In this document: piece by piece, positions 38,256 through 49,900 of the stretch | How the letters are laid out: every line of letters begins with the position of its first letter | How positions within the stretch are numbered: the first letter of the stretch is position 1 | Assembly (NCBI GenBank): GCA_905221605.1 | Contig: CAJNDS010001824.1 | Location: 667,048 to 731,047, forward strand | DNA length: 64,000 nucleotides | Source of the DNA: Symbiodinium natans | Lineage: Eukaryota > Sar > Dinophyceae > Suessiales > Symbiodiniaceae | Direction: 5' to 3' | Notes under the pieces: model-generated | What the model saw: the letters and a program-made list of their open reading frames with translations, nothing else | Database searches by the model: none | What the model was told of the DNA's origin: nothing | Program-made: the position numbers and the translations under genes

Positions 38256-39079
38256 TCGTCCTTCTGGCTGTCCACGATGGGAGTCGCAGCAAGTCTTCCA
38301 GCCTCCCCAGAAACCTTGATCACACGGACGGCCTTCTTTGACTCAAGAAACACAGGCACAGCGGCTCAGCCCTCGCCAAGTCGTTGCCACGCTGGAAGGA
38401 AACTCCTCGGATGCCTGCAAGCTTCTGGACAGGCTCCATCGAGGGCGCCACGCCGAGGAATGGATTGCTCGGAAAGCCCGAAGCCGCCGTGAAGCAACCC
38501 GCCCCCGTTGATCCCGGATTTGTGACTTGCCACCCACCACGTTCAATGTCGTCACTTGGTGGTACGTTTGGTTGGCCAGACTGCCTTGGAGTTGCCTCCG
38601 TGCCGGCCGAGAGTCCTGGCGCTTCCTTATTCGATCTTAAAGTTCGTGGACCTGGCGTTCCGTGATGGCCTTGCCTGCCTTGCGGACGTCGCTTGGTCTG
38701 AGATTGTTGCCGTGGCGGACGCGAGGCCTCGACCTTTGCCTGCAGATGCGGCCAACAAGGATCGCGAAATTTGCCGCCCAAGCCCAAGCACCCAGAGCCT
38801 TGTCCTGGCCAAGGTCGCCTGCCGGAAATGCTTGCCCAGCATCTTAATTGTTTTTTTGTAAGGTGGATAAAAGCCAGGGTCGCAAAGAGACCGCTTCTGC
38901 CTCTTGATGGCAAAGCGTTGGAGGCCTCATCCTTCTTCTGCTACACACCTTCCTTGCTTCGCAACTGCGTCGTCGATGTCTGTGGATGACATCTTTCGAG
39001 ACAGTGGCCCAGCTGGCCATGACAGCTAAGCCGGCTGAGCGGTCAGCTCCGCGACGCCGCGTGAGCGCCGAGTGGGCTG

Positions 39080-39840
39080 TCGTCCGTGGCAAGAATTTCG
39101 AGGACACTTCGAATCTTTCCAGCGCTCCCTCGAAAGATTCTGGCCGCGAACTCGGTGCTCACGGAGTGTCGCGGTGCTAGCGCGCGGAGCGTCTTCGAAT
39201 CTCTGGCCGCCAACAACACCCCTTTCGGTTGACACGCCGCGGCATGGTGCTGACGCGTGGAGCATCTTCGGCGCGTCGAGGCTGCAGGCGCGTGAAACCG
39301 TCTTCAACATTCTGGCCGTGAAAGACGACTCCGCTCCCCATTGGCTCCACGGATCTGGCGTCTGGCGCCGCACGGAGAAGCTCCACGCGGGCTGGCGCCT
39401 CGACACTCCGTGAGCGCCGAATTCTCGGCCAGAATCTTTCGAGGGCGCTCCGCGCGCCAGCGCCGCGACACACCGCGTCCACCTAGGACCGAGAGGGTTG
39501 TCGTTCGTGTCGAGAATCTCGACCGCGCGCCATGACGGCGACCCATCGCGGGACACGCCGGGTCCACCGAAAGGGTTTATCGCGCCCAGAATTTCGAGGA
39601 CTCTCCATGCGCAAGCGCAATTTGCAGGCCAGCCTCCCACACCCCACGAACACCGTTCGTGCCACGTCGTAGCCAGAATTTCGTGGACACTCCACGCGCC
39701 AGTGTCATGGCACGCCGGGGCCACCGAGGGGGTTGTCGATCGTAGCCAGAATTTCGCGGATGCTCCACGCGCCAGCGTCACGACACCGGGTTGTCGATCG
39801 TAGCCAGCATTTGCGACGCTCCAAACGCCAGCGCAATTTT
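39080..39840. repeat. Diverged minisatellite (AGAATTTCG...CCACGCGCCAGCG)
   Basis: Units containing TAGCCAGAATTTCG and CTCCACGCGCCAGCGTCACG recur about every 60-75 bp, diverged and partly rearranged. A 323-codon minus-strand frame through it merely reflects the repeat. Confidence 0.7.
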
Positions 39841-40909
39841 TAGGAGGTCCGGCGGGTCCCATAGACCTGCTTAAAGACATAAAAGTTACCAACGTACCAC
39901 GAGATCCATCACGCCATCCATTACGACATCCATCCATGCATTCACCATGACGAAGAACCTTCTCAAAGGCCACTTCCGCTGAAATGCTTTCGGACAAAAA
40001 TTAGGTAGCGTTTGTTGCCGTTATCCCCCTGCTGTTCGGTTGAGTCCAGAGTCTAGAGGTAGAAGTAGAACTCGCAAATTTGAGAACTTGGCTGTGCAGG
40101 CGGCGAAGTGGTGACCCGCTACGGAATTCGGGAGCTTTCCGCGGGATTCCGCGTCAGAGATTCCGTGCAGCTGTGTTTTTTGCTGTGAGCGAATGGAACA
40201 GCCGCTTTGGAAACCAAAGGGTTCCCGTACTGCTGTAATGGTGCGGTGGCATCGACTGCGGCAGCGAGCCGCATGCCCGTGAAGAGTAGTAAATGCATTC
40301 CCGCCCTGGGCCGGGCTTACAGCCTATTTTGCGCCGCGCACATGTGTGGCCAGTGGATTTTGGTGTGATCCTTAGAGCCAAAGATGAAAAAGAGTGTGTC
40401 ATGACCGCAATAATGAACCATCACACGAGCAACACAACTTGAAAGAGAGGTTTCTTGTCTTGGACAGCTTCAAGCAAGTGGAAGCTTGCGCAAGAGGGAT
40501 AGTTAGGGGATGGCAGGCAGGATTCAGTTGGCACCAGATGATATGGGAAACTCGCAACATTTCGGTGCAAGCTCCCCTGCGCAGCCAGCAAGTCTGGTCA
40601 GCCACCAGCCAGGCTACAGCATGAACTTGTCCGGCTGAGCCAAATTCGGTGGCATGGAAAAGTCATTCTGTATCATTCTGTGCGATGTTTAGCGCGACAG
40701 CAAAAACCAGGTGGCTTTCAAACCTCACGCGGGTGCCATGCCGCCATGGCGGGGCCGCCCCCGCAGCCCGGGCTGCAGGCAGTTGGGGCGGCGCGAGCCC
40801 CCACGCCGGAGCCTGGAGGAGACTTTCCGTGTCGTTTTTTTTTGTTTTCCTTCTTCTTCTTCTTCAGAAAGAGTAAGACCAAGGAGGCCAAGTGAGCGTT
40901 GCTGCCCAG

Positions 40910-40998
40910 GACATGAGGTTGCAGACTCGCCGAGTGCGTGGGCGCAGCAAACCATGGGGCGAATGGCGCCACTGCCCCAGGAGGAGGACCAAAGTGAG
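40910..40998 (+). CDS. IQ/coiled-coil gene exon 1 seen
   Basis: After CTGCCCAG the frame reads HEVADSPSAWAQQTMGRMAP then LPQEEDQSE, ending at GTACAG. Confidence 0.6.
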
Positions 40999-43900
40999 GT
41001 ACAGGGTTTAGGGTTTAGGGTTTAGGGTTTAGGGTTTAGGGCTTAGGGTTTAGGGTTTAGGGTTATAAACAAGTTGCAACAACCTGCTCGTGCAGGAGGA
41101 GTCTCCGACCAGCACGGCTCACTTCCCGTTCGGTCCGCTGTCACGTGATCCTTACGACACCTTCGTCAAGCAGCAGCTCATGCTTCTGGAGGATGAGCTT
41201 CTTGGGTGACTTAGTGAGGTTTAGGGTTTAGGGTTTAGGGTTTAGGGTTTGGGGTTTGGGGTTTGGGGTTTGGGGTTTGGGGTTTAGGGTTTCCGCCCAC
41301 GCGTGTTCTCAGCTGGACTAGAGATTGCCATGCTCTCCCATTATGCTTAAGCAAGGCAGAATGGGACTCCAATGGTTTTCTATTGCATCGCAAGGCGGCT
41401 TCGATTTGATTGTGCAGGATTGGCTTAATGAGCTTTTGGCAGCTGTTACAAGTACAGGGACTTGCGGTGTGATTGATGATGCTACTTGTAGTGTGCAGCA
41501 TCTGTATTGGCATAAGATGCTGTGACGCTGAGGCTGTAACAGCATACCACACAGTTGTTAGTATCGAACCCATCACTTCCCCCAGGCTGCGGTCCCTGGA
41601 CATGGAGGACAGCTTCGTGCAGGAGCCTGGAACGGCAGAAGCACCTATAGCATATCCTAGCACCATTTGCGTCTTCGCGAGCCATACTTTGGTATTGCGC
41701 CCAAACCCCCGTCTGAGCCCTACAACAAGGCGCCTGCAAGCATCAGAGAAAAAGTCGCACTTAAGATTGCTAGAACCCCCCTGAGGAGCAGCTTCGCTCT
41801 CTGGAGGCAGGGCAAAGTGGGGGAGCAATTGCTTGAGGTTGTTAGGCTGGTTTCAGGTTCGAGGGTTTGGGTGCTTAGGGCTTAGATGTCCGAAATTCAG
41901 GGTTTCGAGTTGGAAATTACAATAAGTACATGGTTCCCGCATCGATGCCTCGGTTGAGATGGATCGCCAACCGAAGCGCAAGGCAGACTTCCAACTTTCT
42001 CCGGTGCGAAGACGCAAGTACCCTCGTCGTCACGAGTCAAAGATCTGACCGATGTGGTGTACGAAATAAATTAAATATGCCCCGAAGAGCCACAAAGTAC
42101 TTGCTTGTTTCCATCCTTTCTCTCCTTTCGAGCCTGAATCTGAGCTGTTTGCTGGAACTCTACCAGGCGCAGCTTCGAGCGCGCAAGCCGCAGACCCCGG
42201 GCGCGCAGGAGGGGGCTTGATTCGATGCCCTGAACCATCCTAAGCCCTCGTTGTTGAAGGTGTTCTAAAAGGCTGCAAGCAGATTTGGAACCCACTTGTG
42301 AAGCCCTGGGCAAGCTACGCACACAGCCATACACCCGGTAGCCCCGTAACACCCAAGTCGGTCCACAATTTGAGCCAAAAGCCCCCCAAATCCTAAAGGC
42401 CACAACAAGTGCACGCGAGGAGACGCTGGTATCCGCTGGAGCTCCACCTCGCAGCCGCCTTGCCAGGCGTCCTTTCTTGGGGTTTGGGTTTTGGGTTTTT
42501 TTGGGTTTAGGGGGACCAGGGGGTCATGGAACATTTTGGTGCTCGGAAAAGTGCGCAAGAGAAGTAAAGGAACTGTCGCTGTCACGCACACTGGCGGTGC
42601 GGAAGGATCCGGGCATTGCTTCGAAGATTACTGAGAAACACCTACAGTAGAAGTTAGTTGAGCTACTGGATCTCGCTGCAGGTGGGAGGATGAGATGCTG
42701 CCGAATGGCAAGCACACTGGGACTTACAGCGATGTTCTGCAGACCCAGGCAGGTGCCATGCAGATGCACGAGCGACAGGCCGGGCGGCGCTGTCACCACA
42801 GCGCCGCGAGGTTGTCATGAGCTCTAGCTGGCAGGTGGCACGCCAGCGGCAGCAGCTGGAATACAGCTTGGCGGAGCTCTCCCGCAATCCGCACGGCATG
42901 AGCGAAGGCCAGGCTGCAAACTTTGCAGGGCGCCCCTTGCCCTGGGGCTCTGGTGACCGCCTAAAACCTCGACCCAGAACAAGACAGAAAACCCCTCAAC
43001 CTTCGGTCCTAAACTCCAAACCCCCCAAACCCCCTAAACCTCCTAAGCCTTCAAAGCTGCTGTGAGGAGAGGTCCTCCGAAGCAGGGCCTTGGAGCAGCG
43101 AGTGCAGCAACTGATCGCTCCCTGGCTCCACGGGGGTTTAGGACACAGGGTCTCCTGCACTTCGCGCTTAGCTTGTGTGTCTATTATTGCGGCGAAGAGA
43201 TCAATGCTTTGCCCTTTGCCCATTTTCTCCATCAAGCATGCAGCCCTAGACTGTTTCGAGCAGCCCCATAAAGAAAGCCACGGAAGCTTCCCAAAAAAAA
43301 ACCCTGCTCTAAGAAGCCCTATGCAAGCACTACACACCCTGAAAGTCCCATAAACCCCCGACAACTCCTGACCAGAACCCGATTCCACGGCCCTGAGCCG
43401 TGAACCCTATAAGTCCCCAAGCCCCGCAAACAACATCCCGACTCAAGCCATCGCAAACCCCTCCAAGCCCCTCGGGCTTAAACCCCGTAAGCACCTACAA
43501 GTCTATTTCTTACTGGTAGCCGAGTGGTGCCCATTTGCTCGTTTTGGGTTCTGGGTTCCCTTGGAAAAGCAACAAAACCCCAAACCCTAAACCCTAAACC
43601 CGAAACCCCTCAAGCCCCAGGAGCGCCGCGAGCAGCGCGAGCGGCTCCGGAGCGGAACGCCACCGCGCGCGGCCGCACCGGAGGCCTGGCCGGCGGCCCG
43701 CGCGACGCGCACGCGCACCCATCAGCTTGCAGCTGCACGCGTGCACGCGCTCACATGTACGTGTACACTTTCACATATACATGTACACGCGTGGGTTGTT
43801 GTTCGAGGCAGCACCTCCTGTGGTGCGAGGACCAGGCAGCGGCGCCACGGCACCACCCGGGCCCACGGCACCTGGGCCGAGGAGAGGTTGAGGCCTCTAG

Positions 43901-46900
43901 GGCTCAATGATGTTGTTTAGGGTCTATGGTAGTGGGTCGGTTTGGGGTGGACGCCAGAGCTCAGGCTTCAAGGGCATGGGGTTTTGGGTTTAGGGTGGCA
44001 TATAGAAGGTGGAACGCAGTCAGTCAAGGTGAGCTTCGTCCCCTTCGGCGGCCGCAGCCTTCCGCCAGAAGCAGGTGCCCAGATATCCCTCAACTAAAAT
44101 AAGCCTATGACAGGGTTCAAAGAAGCGCCAGCAGCTCTGCCAGCAAGAATCTCTGGGAGACAATGTAGGATAGATGCCTAACTCCAAATACCCTGTACTG
44201 CGAACCACTATGCTTCAGATTATTGTTGCCTGGCAGGGGACGGTACCTTCGCTGCACCCGAAGCAAGCCGTTTCCACTTGGACCCGTCGGCTGTCATGAG
44301 TCTTGCCAGCATGTGCGCTGCATGCTCGCCGCCTGCCATGCGTCTGCTGGCACGTCACGTAGGCACAGCCGCCTGGTTGCGGGTGGATCTGCTCCCAGCT
44401 TCCCAGTGCATTGGGACCCGAGGACAGCTCGCAACTGGAGCCCAGGGCATTCGCGGCCCGATGTGGCGCGATTTGATCTGGACCTTGCATCGGGATTGTC
44501 TCATGGCTGTGGCAAGGGCACACTGATTGCGAGCACAGTGCAGGCACAAGTTGCGTGTCCTTGTGACGTCCTTGTGGTGTACCGTTCGCACAGGACCCCG
44601 TGACACAACGTGATTGGGCGAGACCAGGCCGGGCTTGCGTATGAGAACGGAAGATTGACCAGGTGATAGCGGCTGTTTGCTTGTTTTGTGCTCGTCATAC
44701 TCATGCACTTGCGGGGGGACGGTCTACGCAGGTAGATGCGCGGATTGTTTTCGGATTGTGCAGATCTGGACTGTGCAGATCTCCGGGTTGCTGTGCTTGA
44801 GGTGCTGTGCCGCCTGACCGGAACTACACTCCCAACTACGTACGCCCCGCGCTTGTACCGGTACCAGGCAGCGTGCTCGGCTCGGCCGTCTTCTGTTGTC
44901 GTTCCTTTCCCAAAACTTGTCCGGAGAACTGGTTCGCTTGTGAATCATCGTGAATCCAGGGCCTTGGGGCATGGTCCGCAGTCTAATGAACCCAGAAAAG
45001 AGATACTCAGATACTTGCACCGGGCAAGTGTGCTTCTCATTTCGCGCAGCTTCCGTTTCTCAACTGCTTCAGGCGCCCTGCCGGGCCCCATGAGCCAGGT
45101 TGGGCGCTGATTGCGGCGGGGGAAGGTGGGAGGGCAATGCACGGCTTATATGGCAGAAGGACGCCAGCCCGGTGCACGACACAGCGCCCACCCTGTATGA
45201 TCCGACCAGCCGGGGCCTGGGCTCGCATCAGGAGTAACAGCTCGATCTTATCGAGCTACAAAACCAGCGTAGATGCTTCAAGACTTCCCAGGTCCCCATG
45301 CAGCCAGTTCGGGACAGCGATCGCAGCCCTCTTGGTGCCTTGGCAGGAGGTTTACTAAGTGGCAGCTGAACCCCGAATAGAAACCGTTACATCCCGGCAA
45401 ATGCTAAAGAATCCCGAAGCCCAAAAAAGCGGCGACGAAGGCGCAGCCGCTCAGCCAGCCCTGGGCCCGCCCTTGTCGCGGATGCCTTTGTCACGCACCC
45501 GGAGACCGTGGTCCGTTGTGTGGGAGTTGGGGATTCAGACGGGTCCAGATGGGTTTGGCTCTGGCCTTGCTGAGGGGGATCACGACCAAGTGGAGGAGGA
45601 GGACTCAGTTGCAGCATGTTGGGGCGCGCTTCCTTTGCTGTTCGGAGTGTCATTTTAAAAGTTTCGGTTAAGACTGCGGTCTTGCTTGGACTTCAGAGGA
45701 TCCGGTCTCCCTCATGGAGCAAAGCCGCAAGGCGGCAGAGGATGCACTTTACCAGAATGAAGCAGGCACTTGTACTGGGATGCCGAAGATCGCATGATAT
45801 CGCATTATGATGCCAAAAAGCCCTGTGCCCTCACCTGCTGAAGTGCCAGGCCGCAAGAAGGCAGAGCGTGAGCGCCAGAAAACGGCGGAGGAGCGCGTGC
45901 GATGGGGCTCTCTTTCAGAAGTGCGGTTCCGCGGTTGTAGGGATGGGCGGCATCAAGCAGTTGCAATCTCGCTGTCTTCTTTTTTGGAATGCATGGTGGC
46001 TGTGAGTGACATACGCACAATATTGCACCCCACAAACCCTAAAGCCTTAAAGAAAGTTCGCAGCTTGTCTGCGACTGCTCCTTTTGCAAGGAGCGGAAAA
46101 AGGCGGAGTTGGCCATGCAGCGGGCCGTGGCATGGCTTCCTCTTGGCAATAAGAGTAATTACCATAGCCATAGCACCAATAGAATATTTTGGAGAAAGTC
46201 GACTCGGGCCACTAGTAAGAATCGTAGGACGAACAAGAAGACGCCACTAACAATCGCATGTAGAAATACATCTTTTCTGCAGACTTCGGGTGCTTCGAAA
46301 GCCCTGCCGCATGGTTTGCCTTGCAGTCTTTGGGGTTCAGGGTTTTGAGGGTCCGCAAGCCCACTATAACCCTCCTCCTCTCTTAAGTGCGTCTATCTTA
46401 TGCGGGCCACTCTGCCTCTCTCTCCTCTTTTCTTCGTCTCTTCTTCTAAGGAGGAGGAGCGCTTGCGGGCAGAACAGGAGTTTGCCGAGGCAGGGTGTGA
46501 AATTCAACTATAAGTTTTTTAGGGTTCAGTGCAGTTCAGGAACTCTGTTTTGTATGATCTTCCGAAGCCTGGCCGCAAAAGCGAAGCCTTACGAAACCTT
46601 CGAAAGCCCTGACCCCTCCCTCACTCCCCTCCCTCCTCCCGCGGAACTTTGAACCTTAAACCCAACTTAAGGCTCCCGAAAACGCAGGCAGAGCAGACGA
46701 GGCGCGAGGAGGCAAAGCAGAGGCAGCGCGACAAGCGCGGGGCAGCTGCGGCCCCAGAAGGGTTCGGGTTCAATAGGATGTTTGAGGGCATCGGATGTTT
46801 GAGGTTTCAAGTGGCCATACATGCGCGTTGGGGTGATTGACACAGGCTTAAACGGCTGTCGCAATCAAGGCAATCAAGGGCCTGTATCATCTTTTGAAGA

Positions 46901-49900
46901 GGTTGTCTAAAGTTTGATGAAGGACGATTAAATGCTACTGGCATCTTTGCGCTGCGCATGGTGCCTGTCTGCAGCGAACACACACTTTCACCCGCCTGCC
47001 AGCCCACCCCCTCAGACACACCGAGACACAGAGACGCGCACACGGCCACGCACGCATAGACAGAGTACCAAGACGCTTGCAAGCAACCCATGCTGTGAAA
47101 CATGCTGTGAAACGTGGTTCTAGATTGTAAATGCAGCAAGGAGTACACGAGTACGTTGACAGGGTTTGTTCATGTTTGTTCTGTGTGAGCCAAAAGCCGC
47201 CAGGCCATGCGGAAGCAGCAGGATTCGGAGAAGAAGCGACGGGAAGAAGAGGCTCCTGGATGCTGCTAGGCTTTGCAGCTTGGCGGTCTCGCCTTTGTTT
47301 CAGGAGGACATGCGGAGGATGCAAGAGGAGATGGACGTGCAAGCGCGCGAGGAAAGAGAGGCAGCAGAGAGGCGCCTCTGGCATGTGCGCAGAGTGTTCT
47401 CACAGTTTCTCACCCAAAAGTAGAAGTTACCGAAGAAGAGATCCCACAGTTTGCTGTACTGCTGCCCACAGTGTCCACAGTATCCACAGGGAGCGGGCGG
47501 AAAGAGAACGCGCGATGGCTGAAGAAGCCGACCGTCTCATGCCTCTCGCCTGTACTAGGGAGCGACAGCAAACGAGTGACTCGACAGAAGTCCTGAGAAA
47601 GCCGAACCCTCAACCCTAAACCCTACTCCGCCTAAACCCTAAACCCTAAACCCTAAACCCTAAACCCCAAACCCTAAACCCCAAACCCTAAACCCTGCCG
47701 GGCCTACCGTGGTATCGATTCCAGGAAGGGGAAGGCGGATCCCAAGTTGAACCCGCGGCGCTTCTTCGCCAACAATGCAAAGCTGGATGGTAAAGCCCGC
47801 AGCTTGGCAGCCCTGGAGGAACTCAAAAACAGGGCCGTTTAGGGACTAGGGTTTCGGGTTTAGGGTTTAGGGTTTAGGGTTTGGGGTTTGGGGTGTGAGT
47901 TTATTGTGTAGGGGCATCATGTATAGTCCCGTGCGTACTCTCTTCTACTGCAAACACTATGGCCCATAGGATACTGTGAATAATAGTCTGTTTAGTGTTC
48001 ATGTTAAAGTTTGGTCCACAGGGTGCCCGGGTTGGTACAACGTTTGCACTGGGAGGTTCTCCAAACCGTGGTTCCTTTTTGGGCTCCTACAATAAGGCGG
48101 GGACCTTGGTAGAATATAAGAGGGTATTAAGAAAGGGCCCATAATTTCAGAGGATCCCATGTACTCTAGGCCTTCAGAGCCTTGCTCGCACGGATCTGAA
48201 CCTGAAATAACCTGAACGTAGCTGAACCTCAAGAATTACCACAACTACGACGAATGCGGCTGCCGCTAGTCATAGCACTTAAAACAATCATTACTCTTAT
48301 GAGTTCCCAAGCACGCACGTCGACCCCGTTAAGGCAAAGAGGAAGTGGAGAAGTGCCGTGAGCTGATGCAGCGGCTCATGGCCACAGAGGCGGCGCGCTT
48401 CCTCCAGGCACCCAGGAACGGAGCGAAGCTCGTAGCCTTCGGTGAGCGTACCAGTAATGGGGTGTAGGGTTTAGGGTTTAGGGTCCAGGGTTCAGGGTTA
48501 GAAAGCTCGGTCAAGGCATCCCGTAACCCTCACCATTCTTAACTTGCATCTCTTCGGAGGCAGTGTGGAGGGGCCGCGGTCCTCGCAGAGTTCTCAAAGC
48601 CTTGAAAGATATCGAGCCTGCGGCCCAGAACGCTCGCAGGTGTTCCTGATACGGCCAGATAGACACGAAGGGTCCTGTGAATTATGGTACCATTTTTGCC
48701 CCCTCGAGCAACACTCTTCTCCTCTCCTCGCCCACCACCACCCTGGAGTTCCCAACCTCAGAAGACCCCCAGCAAATTCCAGAATCCCTGGAGACCCAGA
48801 AAACCGCAGCGAATTTTGCAGAGAATCCTGGAGTGCACATTCTCCCCCAAAGTCCCTGGAGTTCCCAACGCCAGAGAAATTTCAAAAAGTCACTGAAGTG
48901 CCCAACCCCAGAGTATCCAGAGAATTCTTGGAGTGCCCAACCTCAGAGTAATTCTAGATTCTAGAGTCTTCTACAAAATCCTTGGAGTGCCCAATCCCAG
49001 AGAGAATGCCCCAGCGTATCCCCACAGAATACGTTGGGTGCACGTGGTTCCTTGTGGGGGGTTTGGCACTTACCGGCACTTGCCTTCTCGATCACTAGCG
49101 CCGCGACAGAATTCCTCGGTTGCAAAAAAGCAGCATGGCCATCGGAGCGTCTAAAGCATCTGAAGCAACTGTATTTTCTGAGACATGTCCATCTAAATCG
49201 AATCCTAAACTCTAAACTCGTAAACCCGAAACCCTAAACCGACATGGGGGGGGTTTCCGAATTTAAAAGGAAATCCTTGTACTTGGGGATCTATTTTCAG
49301 GGTCCCCTGTTTTCTCCGAGCCCGCCCCCCAAGGCGCGCAAAGCTCGAGGCCACCAAGCAGCGCCTCGCTGAGGCGGCAGAGAAGATCGCCAGGAGAACG
49401 ATTTGGCGGGGGGGGGGGGGGGGGGCTTGGGGTTGTGAGGGTTGAGGGTTGTTTTAGGGTTTCTTGGGGTTTTTAGGTGGATTTAACTGTTGTGGTGGCC
49501 AGAAAGTCGAAGAACGCTGTTCATGCAGTCATGCGGTTTCCAAATTATTTGCAGGAACAAGGAGCGCGAGCGGCTTGCTGCAAGGCTCAAGGAGATCTCC
49601 GCCACAGCCTCTTGGCAACCGCTAGCTGGCCTGAGGAGACGGTTCTTGCTCTACTTTCTCCACTTGTGTAGATGCTGACATTTTCGGACTTGGAGTTTTC
49701 AACTCCAAGTGCAGGCTCGGATTCATGACTAGGTTTGGGTTCCATATGGGAGCCTTTGCGCCCAAACGCGGTGCCAAGACATACTTAGCTACAAAACCTT
49801 TCTCGAAGCTCCCGCCTAAGGAAGCCATACTTCGAGATGTGTGGAGCAAGTGGCGGGAGAGAGCAGCAGCTCGCCTTCTGGGCTATTGGACAGGAATGCA

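Larger units (their letters stand above)
37336..40909. other. Spacer between helicase and IQ-motif genes
   Basis: Contains a CTTT/CTCT tract (38020-38255), an unassigned stretch with open frames on both strands (about 38384-38860; one + frame reads LPYSILKFVDLAFRDGLACL) and a minisatellite (39080-39840). I could not assign a gene. Confidence 0.4.

Noticed and set aside
37849-38492. Arg/Glu/Lys-rich and Phe/Ser/Leu-rich open frames
   Set aside because: Translations of the CTCTTT microsatellite.
38320-38913. 197-codon minus-strand open frame
   Set aside because: No recognised motif, and overlapping open frames on the other strand are equally plausible; left unassigned.
39026-39997. 323-codon minus-strand open frame
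   Set aside because: Generated by a minisatellite; protein sequence just repeats the unit.
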